Source of the DNA: Pocillopora verrucosa
Taxonomy: Eukaryota; Cnidaria; Anthozoa; Scleractinia; Pocilloporidae
Assembly (NCBI RefSeq): GCF_036669915.1
Contig: NC_089322.1
Coordinates: 16,670,219-16,734,218, forward strand
Direction: 5' to 3'
DNA length: 64,000 nucleotides
This document shows, one piece after another, positions 49,101 to 59,725 of the stretch. Positions within the stretch are counted from its first letter, which is position 1. Every line of letters starts with the position of its first letter. The notes under the pieces are model-generated. The model worked only from the letters and a program-made list of their open reading frames with translations. It made no database searches and was not told the origin of the DNA. Made by a program: the position numbers and the translations under genes.

Positions 49101-52100
49101 TTAATTACTATTCTGGTCAGGCGCTGAGTGATTCAGACTATGGCATTGCAGTCAAAGCTGTCAAACTAAGACGAAAGGTTGAAATGTATCAATGGGTGGA
49201 ACATAAACACACCAGGTATTAATCAACCCTGGAACTCTCCTGATCCAATCTTCTTTTTGATTCCTCCTTCTTCATTTACATGCTGTTCTTTTCCTTGTAA
49301 ATCAGTTAAAAAATGTGTCAGTAGTGTACTAACTTGAGGCAATAGAGTTCCATTATTATAAGTGAAAAGCTTCAACTGAACTCATTACCAGTTTGCTGAT
49401 AAATAAAGACACAATGAAACTGTGAGAACAGTGTCACTTATATTTATGGTAATGGGACCAATTCCGTCTTAAATCATATGAGGGATAAACAAAATGTGAT
49501 GGCCTAAAGATGGGGGTCTCATTTGCCATTCATTTAGTACTACATAATATTTGTTGTGACAATAGCAAGTTATTGTTACAGTAGTTTTTTTTTTTTTTTT
49601 TTTTTTTCACCTTCTCTATGGACCACCATATACACAGTCAAGTGATTGTAATGTTGTAAAATATTCATAAGAATGTTTTCAAGGTATCATTGAAATTTCA
49701 GAGAATACGATGAACGAGAACGAAAAAGAGTAGAAACAACCTTTTCTTACAGTAAGTGTGATGAAAGTGGTCTTCTTATTCCAAAAGTTAAAAATAATAA
49801 CAAAAAGAGATTTTTTTAACCAAAAATTGATTTCTAGAGAGGCAAAGCAACTCTCTCTGGATAATTTAGGGAATATGACATATTACAGGTTCAAATTTAG
49901 GTCAGCTGCTGAAATAAATGATTGAGGGAATTTTGTAAGAGAACATTCTCATGACCGAAGATGTGCAAGAATCTATGCGAAACATGTTCTAGTCTGACTG
50001 TAATATAATTAGTAACAGCTTGTCTTTGACAAAAGTTATAACTTTTTTTAACAATCCTGACCCAAAATGTGATCCTAAGTCGCCTGTTATGGACTGCTGA
50101 AGCTTATCACATAGCATCAAGTGACTAAAAATATTTCCACTCCTCATGTATGGCATGTATGGTATCCTTAAGTCTTTCTTGAGTAAATTCCAAGTAATTG
50201 GGATAACCACCTGTCAAGTCCCCCTCTATGCCCAGGATAAAGATAATTCACTTGTGAAACCATAGGGTCTTTCCCTAAGAACACTGCACAGTAACCTGAT
50301 TAGCTTGGCTTGACCCTGGTCCTTTCAAACTAGAGTCAGGCACATAGTATCTCCCAAAGTTGCATGGTTAACTCCTGTGAATGACCAAGGTAGAATTTCT
50401 CCTTACTATATCTATACAATATCATGTAGTCAAGTGATGAGAGTTCTGGAAAAATATCAATAATAGGATTACTAATTGATCCGATACCAAATTCTCCAAA
50501 CTAACATAGTGAGAATTGTTTGGCAGACAGTGAGGAGAATTACTAATGAGATCTGGGGAGTGAAAGGATTAATACACAAACCTTTAACTGTCTGTGAGAG
50601 ACATGACCCAATGGTTACATGTAAGCCTTATATCTGCTTATTTTTGTCTTTCAAGATAATTTTAGTTTTATCAACAGGATTGATAATCTAAATTGGCCAC
50701 TGAAAATAGTTTCACATAGTTTTATCAAATTTTCAAACTCTTTACATTGGCCAGTTAACGTTATTAATTCAATTGATAAGACCCTAATTATTTTGTTTTA
50801 CTTTCCCAACAATGCAGCACCACAATTTCCTTAAAAGCTTACCCCCTTTATGCATTTATTCTTGTCTTGACTTTTTGCAGCTACCGAGTGGAGAGACATC
50901 ATTGTCAGAAGTGATAGTTTTGATAACCCTGCTGGGCATCAGAATCCCAACACTATGCCAGTACAGTCATACACTAAAGAGGCAGACTCTGTGAGAGTTG
51001 GGGTATTCAGTCTTTCTAAAGGTATATTTTGAAAGAAGATCAGTTACTGTCCACAGGAGTAGGCAAGATTTTGTATTAGGGTAGCAACACCTGTATCATG
51101 CTTTTTATCTTTGTTTTGTTAGGGCTTATTGGAAAAATAGATGCTTTCCAGCCATTGAGTCCCCATGAAGTTCCTCAAGGAAAGATGATGAATATCCATA
51201 ACGGGATGTTTTATCATTCTACGGACCCATTTTATCCCAGAGTAAGTTGATTCGTGGTGAAGTCTTGTGATTGCATAGTTGTGAGTGGCTATAAGACTGT
51301 TGGAACTTACCAATCACAACTGAGCGGGCCATTTGGGTAGCTATTCACAACTGATGGCAGCAGCTATTAGAGTCAGCCAATAACATGACAGCAACACTGA
51401 CAGATCAGTCTTCACCAAAAAGTGCTACAACATTCGTGTGAAAAGCAACCATTCGTTTGACTTACGATCCCTTTTTAATTCAAACTAAAACATATCCTGT
51501 CTGTCAGATTTCCATTTTCCCCTGTTCTTGGCAACTCTAGATCTTCACTGCTGGGTGTTAGTTCCTCCTGTTGCTCCTCAAACCTTAGTTGAACCTCTCC
51601 ATGTTATTCTACAGCTTTCGCTGTTTCTTCCTCCCTTAGGTGTCGTGCATTGAAAGTCCTGCCTGGTCACATTGACAAACGGCCTTCTGAAGCAATTTTT
51701 CCAGCTAACGCCTTTGACTAATTTTATGTTATATAGAAATCACATAATTCGTGTATTGAATCAAGGTCCAAATATTCACTGAGAGTTCCTATGAACAATT
51801 TTAAACGTATTTTATCAACAGGTGGGAGATGTGCGCGTCCAGTTTTCCTATGCTGGGCTTAGTGGGAAGCCAGGTTCAGGTTTGGGAGACCCAATGAAGG
51901 TATCATTCTAATAACTCTTCTTTTTAATATGCACATGTGCAATAAGTAGCGTTAGGCCAGCGTAAATCAGCTTATCATCATGTGAATAGTACCTCCTCCC
52001 TGTCAGAGCTATAAATCCTAATTGCATCTCACCTTGTATCATAACTTTTACACAAGTCCTTGTTTCTGTTGATGCCGAAATTTTATAAACAGTTCTACCT

Positions 52101-53148
52101 TTTTTGGAATGACTTATCAGTTAGTGTTATTTCTTGACAGGTTAGTATTGTAGCCCGACAGCAAGGTGGAAGATTATCACATTATCACACAAGATCTGGC
52201 GATTCATTGGAGCTCCTTTATCCTAGAGAAATGAGTGCTGAGGTGAGCCAACAGCACAGAATTTTTTGTTATGTCCAGAGGATTCTCTTTATTTGAGTAT
52301 ATCCTTGTTTCTTTATGGCCTAAAACCGGACAATAATAAAATATTACCTGAACACTCAGCATGATAGCGAAATCGTAATTTGTACCTTTAAACGAGAAGA
52401 CTTGCTTTCCTGTTCCTTTCCCTTGAGAAATATCTCAACTTATTTCAAGGATTGTGCTGCCCGTTTCAGGCAATCGTTAAGAGGATGCAGGCAAAAAAGG
52501 CAAGTGCATGAAAACAGCCGTTCCCTTACAAGCGCTGTTTTTCGTCTGTCTGCTCTTTTTGTTGAGGCGGGTTACATTCTTGGTTCATGTGAAACAAGTA
52601 TTCTCCATACTGTAAGGATCAGTAACATCAGCAGTGGCGAAAACATTCTGTGTAAAAATACAGTAAATGCCGGTATAACGTTTGCTAAAATTGATAGATT
52701 GACTGACAGATTGTTTCTTTGTAGGAGATTTTTGAAGCCGAACAGTCCGCCAACACAGCTTTAACATGGGTTTTAAGAGGAGTAGGCTGGGTCCTGATGT
52801 TCCTTGGATTTCAGATGATGACCAGTATTGTTGTTGTACTGAGTAAGTGACCACTTCCGTTTAAAATCTAGATGACTGGAGGAAAACATTTACCTTACAT
52901 CACTGTTATAAAGAACTCTGTCCTTTTTTTTTTTTCCAGTCTCCTGGTTGCCTGTTGTCCGTGAACTTGTGGGCCTGGGCCTGACGCTCTTGTGCCTATG
53001 TCTTGCTACTTCACTGTCTCTGGTTACCATAGCAATTGGCTGGATAGCTCATCGACCAATTCTGGGCATGACATTACTGGCGGCAGCTGCTGTTCCAATA
53101 CTTCTGTCCAGACGACGTGCACAAGCTCTCAATCAAAGGAAACACTAA
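46184..53148 (+). CDS. TMEM43: TMEM43/LUMA inner nuclear membrane protein
   Basis: TMEM43 is a multi-pass protein of the inner nuclear membrane and ER that interacts with lamins and emerin. Exons: 46184-46198 (five codons, MYRSH), 47659-47832, 48356-48490, 49121-49215, 49702-49751, 50881-51021, 51123-51241, 51822-51899, 52141-52242, 52725-52842 and 52940-53148, all phase-consistent; 411 aa (human 400). Conserved blocks: KAVKLRRKVEMYQWVE, TTEWRDIIV, GDVRVQFSYAGLSG and, at the end, AVPILLSRRR. Transmembrane segments: one near residues 37-56 (GVLLVIVSFPVIYW) and three near the C-terminus (GWVLMFLGFQMM, LCLATSLSLVTIAIGW, ILGMTLLAAAAVPILL), with the large DUF1625 domain between. Poly(A) signal AATAAA at 53551-53556. 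Confidence 0.95.
46780..46990. repeat. Short inverted-repeat element, family B copy
   Basis: TAAACCTTTGACTCCTTGGGTGACTAGC at one end and GCATACTGATGTTAGGGTGTAAAGGGTTA at the other, in TMEM43 intron 1. ATTAGCACCTTAGGGACTGTATAGAGAACAG is the conserved interior. Confidence 0.8.
47080..47240. repeat. Short inverted-repeat element, family C copy
   Basis: GAGTTGATAATGTACAATGTAAATTTGCCACCTTATAAGAG is followed after GTTACCCTTTGTCAGAG by the inverted half (AACTCTTAATGGTGGCTAATTTATG..AACTCAGTTGAT). Confidence 0.75.
48067..48279. repeat. Short inverted-repeat element, family B copy
   Basis: TTAACCCTTTAACCCTTAAGAGTGATTAGC at the left and GCTAGGGTGTAAAGGGTTAG at the right, in TMEM43 intron 2. It shares the CAGCACCTTAGGAAATGTATAGAG interior. 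Confidence 0.8.
50366..50572. repeat. Short inverted-repeat element, family A-like copy
   Basis: GGTTAACTCCTGTGAATGACCAAGG and GGGGAGTGAAAGGATTA are inverted ends. The interior GATCCGATACCAAATTCTCCAAACTAACAT matches 56541-56708. In TMEM43 intron 5. Confidence 0.75.
50655..50870. repeat. Short inverted-repeat element, family C copy
   Basis: TTTTATCAACAGGATTGATAATCTAAATTGGCCAC and the inverted TTGGCCAGTTAACGTTATTAATTCAATTGATAAGA, then AATGCAGCACCACAATTTCCTTAAAAGCTTACCCCC, which recurs near 47580 and 61327. It lies just before TMEM43 exon 6. Confidence 0.65.
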
Positions 53149-54197
53149 AAAGTTTATTTAAATGCGAACGTTAGGGAAGTCGTTTGTAGCGTCGTTAGTC
53201 ACTGAACTAGGGGGTATTATTATGAAGGACGATAGACAGTGTGACTTCAAAAAGTAAAATTTCTGTATTGGTGTTCATTATTCAAACCTACACAGTTTAG
53301 GCCTCAATAGTGTGAAAATGATAGAAAGTTACATTTAGATTCAATGTTTTGGATGTAAAATGATTAAATTAGGTAAAAGCAAAGGCAACAAAGTGCTCTT
53401 TGCAGCTGTTGTTGGGTTTTTGGCATACGGAAAATTCTCTCCTCCAAGAAAGAGCACTTTGTCTGAAGAGTGTGAAGACAAAATAGTTGATGCGTATGGG
53501 ACAACACTAATATTTCATGTCTTTGTTTGACATGTTAAAAAAAGGAAAATAATAAAAACGTAAGCTACTAAAGGAGCAATGGAACAAAGTATAAAAACCA
53601 GTGACTGAGATTGAAAATTAATTATTTAGAGTTTTCATGCGAGAAAATCCTAGTGTAAGGGTCGGGAGAAACTTCTGACAATGCAGCAGTCAACAGTCAC
53701 TAAGAATCAATCACGCAATGAGTGCAGGGTCAGTTAAGCCTCGGTCAGAGGGAGTTTTACCAGAATTTTATCGTATGATGCCCCTGCTTAAGTTAAGTGT
53801 GTAATGCAAAGTGTCTACTTCCTTGATCGTGAAAGAAAGGTTTGGAGAAAAAAAAACTTATAAGCTATTCCTCAGCCAACATCCGGTTCACAGTGGAAAT
53901 ATAGATCAGCCAGTGTCTTGCTAGCATTTTAAGACCAGTCAGTTGACTTGCTATTTTAAATGATCACTTTTCCTGGATTATATAGTGACTTAAGGCCACA
54001 TTGCAAGTGTGACATGCAACTAATCGAATTTATTACGATGCCCTAGCCCTTACAATTCAATGATGGAAACTAGCAAGGTTTGACTTATAAATAATGTCAA
54101 CATCGATATTGGTATATTCATCCTCGGGTAAAAACATCTTTTCAAAAGAAAGTCATAAGATCCCGTTATCATTCCTTGAGGTGGGTAGGTGAAGTGT

Positions 54198-54371
54198 TAA
54201 CCCATCTACCCTGAGAGAGATAACCTCCTAATTCTGTTACCAGTATAAAGGAAAAAACCACTGACAAAACAAGCTCCTGACGTGTGTTTAATTCTCCTTG
54301 CCAGCACCATAGAAAATGTATAAAGAACAGTATGGAGAATATGCATACTGATCTAAGGGTGGAAAGGTTTA
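54198..54371. repeat. Short inverted-repeat element, family B copy
   Basis: Shortened copy with GTTAACCCATCTACCCTGAGAG at the left, interior CCAGCACCATAGAAAATGTATAAAGAACAG and GCATACTGATCTAAGGGTGGAAAGG at the right. Confidence 0.7.
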
Positions 54372-54700
54372 AAAGAACTGCTGCAATTTTTATTCTTCTC
54401 ATCAGGGATACACCCTTGATTTGCATTCTACACATCCATTCTTCTCATGGTACCATTCTTTAGCCAAGGGTGGCTCATTAATTCAACCATTTCTTTAGCA
54501 GCTGCGAATCAAGTCTACCTGTCTATCTAATAATAGTAGTCTCTTTTCTCTCAAACTACCAAGGTATCTATTTAATCCAGTCCTAAACTTTTCCTTTGGT
54601 GCACAATGAAAGGGTATGATCTGGGTAGCCATAACTCTTAAGCTGTGCCACTTCAACCTGTACATTGGATACAGGAGAGTTAAGGAAATCAATTGCCCTC

Positions 54701-54893
54701 CACCTTAACTTCCAAGAACTGACTGTTAATTTTCTCCCCTAACTGCTGAAAAAATATCCTTGTAAATTAGTATGAGAATAAGATAACTTCTTCCTGATAA
54801 GTTTTAAGTATTCTTGTTACCTATATGACGATGTATGGATGTTATGGGGAGAAGTTATTTGTTAATCACTTCTGGGAGTTTAAGGGTTTAACC
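54701..54893. repeat. Short inverted-repeat element, family A copy (inverted)
   Basis: The reverse complement of its right end (TTAAACCCTTAAACTCCCAGAAGTGA) matches the left end of the copies at 35700 and 56310. Confidence 0.7.
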
Positions 54894-55077
54894 CATGGGC
54901 TACTGTTCAGCACTTTCAGGGGAATTTCACTAATTTTAAACCTTTTCACCCTTGTTAAGCAACAAAATTTACATGAAGGAAATACCAACTAGGTTGTATA
55001 TGTAGATGTTAAGTACAAAGACATCTAAAAGACCCACACCAAACACAATACACCAGGAAGAGTTATTTACATCTTTT

Positions 55078-55083
55078 TTTATT
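55078..55083 (-). promoter_or_regulatory. Poly(A) signal, eL29
   Basis: AATAAA on the minus strand, 15 bases after the eL29 stop codon. Confidence 0.6.
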
Positions 55084-55097
55084 CCACAAACAAAAGC

Positions 55098-57918
55098 TTA
55101 AGATTCCATATTCACAGCTTTTCCACCTTGGCGCTTGTTATGCTTCTTAGCAAAACGCAAGTTTCTCAGGAGTTTCGGGTCAACCTTAAAAACAAAAAGC
55201 AAATATGAACAACAAAAGTTAGCCTCTAGGATGACAAGAAAAGAAATCAATCATGGTCATGCTTTGCCAACCAAACAAGTAAATTATTTGTATGACTAAG
55301 AACACAACCTCAAAAACTATTTGTCAGAGAATTATATGGGTAATGAACAATTATATTTTCAGAGAGTCTCTATGTCTGAAAATATCAAGTTCGATGGTAA
55401 AATTTACTCTTAATTAACTCTTGCTCCAGAGCATGCATTAGCAAGTGAAAATTTAGAGTAAAATCCATTCAGGGGAGCATTCACCACTACTCATAATTAC
55501 ATGTAATATAAAATGAGGACATAATTTATAGCTGCGAACACAGAATTTCAAAAGTGTTTGTGTGGACTGTTAGTAGTTGTTTAGCTCAGATTGTCTTGAA
55601 ACCTGCATCAGTGAGTGACGATTTCAAGTTTAATCATAAGCATTACAAATTCTTCAATTCTTATTGGTGCCTTCCCAGCTTCAATTTTCACTCATTCTGT
55701 ACAGTTGTAATTGGACAGTGTAATCTGTCCTCTCAGCTAAATCCACCAATCACAGAATTGATCACAATAACCATAGCAACAACCACTTATCCAAAGAAAA
55801 ACTAGGCAATTATCAAAATGGAGGAATTTTTAACTAAAGACATTGTTGCCACAGGGGATATTTGTTCTAAGTGTATTTGTTTTTTTGGAAATTGAAATGG
55901 TTATGATTTATTGGTAAAAGGATTTTGTTGTCATCCAATTCTGTCTGTAATCATACTCATGATAAACAAATCTGACTCCTACTTCACAGTTGTCTGATTT
56001 TGTCAATCACTCATATCATTACAGACCAAACTGGACTCCACTCGGTCCTATTGCCATTATTAATCCATTAAGTGACACATTTATAGCTCCCTCATAATTA
56101 CAAACAGAAAGATGAATATAATTCTATAGCTGAAAGCACAGTATTATTAAAACTGTTTGAGGGGACTGATCTACTATAACAATCTTGGGAAAGAAGAACT
56201 CAGCCATCTGATTGCACATTTCAATGAGTGTGAACATTATTGTTGTTGACAGACAAGTGCCTTCACAGAGAAATCTTAAATAACCCTTAGTATTTGGTGG
56301 AAATGTACCTTAACCCCTTAACTCCCAGAAATAATAAACATAAAACTTCTTCCTATAATAGTTTCACATTATTCAGCAAACCGGCATGAGTACTCAAACA
56401 TTTCAGGTACAATTTGTTATCCTGATCTAACACCAAATTCTCACAACTAATTTACAAGGAAATGTGTAGCAGCTAAAAGGGAGAAATAACACTAAGATCT
56501 TGGGATTTAGGGTTAAGCATTGGATAGCTCTAAAGATTCATTAACCCTGCAACTCCCATGAGTGACCAAGTGATGAGATTAAAGAAAAATGTCAATTGGA
56601 GGATTATTTGTTGATCCAATGCAAAATTCTCCAAACTAACATCCTAAGAATTTTAAGTCAGACAGTGAGGAGAATTACTAGTGCAATCCTGGGAGTGAAA
56701 AGATTGAGTAGTGTAGGTCATATTTTCCATATTTAATTGTCCATGCAGTTACATCTACATTTCTATCCGAATTCTTTTCACACAAACACAATGCTGTTTA
56801 CGAATGAGCAAGTCAAACAGGGTGCACTCTAGGTACAGGATGTTCTTTACCTCTCAAAGATTATAAAATTATTCCATCACTGCACAGAATTCTCCAGTTC
56901 AATTTCAATAGCCCAATCACGGAGAATATTCCTTAGTCACTTTACACTGTTCCTCTCATGACATTTCTTTACAAATTCCTTTTGTGGTGTAGTCACAGCC
57001 AATTTTGTAGGTGTAAGTGCCTTTTATTCAAAGTGATATCTTTATAACTTAAATCAAAGAGGATGTAAAGTTTGTATGGGTCAAGGATTGCCCTGCAGAG
57101 CCAATACAAGCTTCCAAGTTAGGCTGTTCCTTGAGATTTCGTGTAACCAGTAAGGCTTCTTGTCTTAATCAAACTGCAGTATGCTATCAAAAGTTTGCAT
57201 ATCAGATTGGAAGTGACTACACCATAAGATAAACAATTTTAATTCCTTGTTATAATTGTAATTCGCCAGCATAAATGACCACCAACTTTTCAACACCAGG
57301 AAATTGACAGGAAGTCCTTGATGCTATATATGTCGAAAATACAGCACTCGTGTCCAAAAGTTACTTTAGATCATAAGCACTCTACCTATCCTTCTACATT
57401 CATCACTAAAATCAAAATTTTCAACACACATCTTCGTTTAAGACCATCGAACTCAAGGATCGATCGAGGTAAATAATTGCACATAAAAAGGGGCACATAC
57501 GTACGATTTCTGTATTTACTGGGTCACGCAATGTAACGCAAATTTCGAGTCACATAATTATGGGTTCTACTTTCCGCTAATAACGACAGCTTTTACAGGA
57601 CTCGAAGTTTGCGTTATAACCGTGCACAAACTAACATTAAAAAGAGGTATTTAAAAAGAGGTAAAACTATTTCATTCTGTAGAATAACAACTTAAAATCA
57701 TCGGTAAACGTACCCCTTTCAAAGATGGAAATCGCTGCTTCTTGGGCTTTTTGATTCCATTTCTGTGCCATTTGTGGCCTAAAAGAGTAAACAAAGTGTA
57801 TCAAATTGAAATAAATATGCCATAAAGACTTCAACTCGCTGAAATAAACTGAAACACAAGTTACACTGGTTAAATACTCACCTTGATTGTGGTTGGTGTG
57901 ATTCTTTGACTTCGCCAT
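55098..57918 (-). CDS. RPL29: 60S ribosomal protein eL29
   Basis: A component of the large cytosolic ribosomal subunit. Exons: 57882-57918 (ATG at 57918), 57714-57778 and 55098-55184, in phase; 62 aa. The start [12 protein letters not shown] is nearly identical to human eL29 ([12 protein letters not shown]), followed by [19 protein letters not shown] and [17 protein letters not shown]. The protein ends soon after (NMES), so it lacks the long lysine/alanine-rich mammalian extension and has the short form found in fungi and many invertebrates. The 2.5-kb second intron carries several repeats but no snoRNA that I can support. Confidence 0.96.
55185..57713. repeat. Repeat-rich eL29 intron
   Basis: Contains a family A copy (56310-56516) and an A-like copy (56541-56708). 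It also has two related stretches at about 55488-55570 and 56080-56170 sharing AATTxTATAGCTGxxAxCACAG..TTTGxGxGGACTG. No exon or confident snoRNA C/D or H/ACA box set was identified. Confidence 0.6.
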
Positions 57919-58839
57919 ATCAAGACGTGAACAATCTCGCCAAAATCCTACAAATTTTGCCAAAAATTGGTTAGTTCAAAGGCACTTTAACACTTTAATC
58001 ACTGAGCCACTAAAATTCAACAATTGGAGGTTAAGATGGTTGATTGAGGCAAAGATATTACCTGGATTGTTCAACCAAGTCAAGACAGTTTTCTCAGGAG
58101 GAGAAGGAGAGGAAGAGAGAGGAGGTACACGGCCGAAAAGAAGTCTGGGGAGTTCGTTCCCAGTCTGTCAAAAACACGAAATCACGGTCACAACAAAAAA
58201 AAGGGCTTGGGTGACGATTTGAGCTACGATGCCAACCCAGTCAGGAATCAAACACAGTCTGCACGTAGTAATCAGTGAATTTTACATTCTGCGCAGTAAA
58301 GGAAATTCCTGGTCGGCCAACTAAGGTCAAAGGTGTAATTTTCTTACACGTAGTAAACCAATGACGATGTTTTTCATGGCGAAGAAGATGTGAGAAGCCT
58401 TAGAGGTCTTGAAATCTTCTCTCAGAAGAACATGAGAATTTTAAGAAAGGGAAAAAAAGTGAGGCAAGATTTCAGGAACCGATCAGAAACCGATCGCGAG
58501 TCACCCCACGTCGGACTCGTTTGAATCATACAATCAAGATGCTTCCTTGTTCGTGGCATTTTCCAAGGGAGGGTAATTATTTCCGTGCTTTTTCCCCCAC
58601 TCCATCTTTTGGACTTGGTCCAAATTGACCCACATGAGAACACCCACACGAGCCAAAAACATTGCGGTAATCAAAGTTGTCAACGTTTCTTTAGATAGCG
58701 TAACATGCAACGCCTAAACCACACGCAAAACAGAATACAGTTCCGGAGTTCACAGGGTTCATGAAGAGTGTGGTCTACTTGTTGTAATCGCGATTCGTTT
58801 TCTTGTTGTTGTTGTTGTTTCTTTTGTTCTTTTTTGTTG

Positions 58840-59572
58840 CACCTTCAGTTTGCGACAAGATTAATTTGAAAGGTTGAAGTCAGCGGCAGCACAGGCGGCC
58901 CAAGCTCACGTCTCGAGAAAAAGCCAACGATGAATTCATGAACGCGTCACGCGTTGTGCGACTCGGTGTTAAGTTACGGGAGGAACCGTTGCCCTGTGTA
59001 TCCGTCGTAGTTTCTGACGATTTCTGCCATTTCAAGCTTGCTTTACCATCACTGTTATCCACTTCGTCTTTTGACATGGATAACAGTGATGGTAAAGCAA
59101 GCTTGAAACGGCAGAAATCGCCAGAAACTACGACAGATACACAGGGCATGAGTAAGTTTTATTGATTTTACGTGTAAAATATTCATATTTCGAAATATTT
59201 ATCGTTGTAAATCGACCATATTTCGTTCCCCATACTATTCCTTATAACGTGTTCAAATTTTCAACGGTTCCTCCCGTAACTTAACACAGAGTCACACAAC
59301 GCGTGACGCGTTCATGAACTCATCGTTGGCTTTTTCTCGAGACGTGAGCTTGGGCCGCCTGTGGCGGCAGCAGCTCATGACTGGCAGTGAGAAACCGAAA
59401 ATTTCTACACAGGGAAAGATAGTTACTTCGAACAAGACATCCTGTTTGAAGAATGAAAAATTTCGTCACTTGGTGTTTATGACTAGAGGGAAGGGGTGAC
59501 GTTCTGTTGTCATAGTGCCTGTTTGCACCTTAGTCTACGACAGGATTAATATGAGGGGTTGAAGTCAGCAGC
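58840..59572. repeat. Large asymmetric foldback (inverted duplication)
   Basis: The inner arms 58992-59061 and 59077-59146 (70 bp, few mismatches) flank a 15-bp loop. The outer arms 58892-58991 and 59262-59361 (100 bp, few mismatches) continue the palindrome, but on the right they are separated by an extra 115 bp (59147-59261). Flanks at 58840-58890 and 59526-59572 are direct repeats of each other. Both strands carry equivalent open frames (MDNSDGKASLKRQKSPET.. on plus). Confidence 0.85.
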
Positions 59573-59725
59573 AAAAGCCCATGACTGGCAGTGAGAAACC
59601 GCAAATTTCTGCCCAGGGAAAAATAGTTACTTCGAACGTGACATCCTGTTTGAAAACGGGAAGATTTCGTCACTTAGTGTTTATCACTAGAGGAAAGGGG
59701 TGACGTTCTGTTGTCATAGTGCCTG
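59376..59725 (+). repeat. 146-bp direct repeat pair
   Basis: 59376-59521 and 59580-59725 are near-identical copies beginning CATGACTGGCAGTGAGAAACC and ending GTTGTCATAGTGCCTG, 58 bp apart. Confidence 0.9.

Larger units (their letters stand above)
53560..55077. other. Intergenic DNA between TMEM43 and eL29 with two repeat copies
   Basis: No gene is seen. It holds a family B copy at about 54198-54371 and a reverse-oriented family A copy at 54701-54893. A stretch at about 53380-53470 has GTGCTCTTTG.../AAGAGCACTTTG inverted repeats. Confidence 0.6.

Noticed and set aside
58880..59149. Minus-strand ORF (89 codons) in the foldback as an independent gene
   Set aside because: It is the mirror of the plus-strand frame created by the inverted repeat; no family match, so reported only as part of the repeat.
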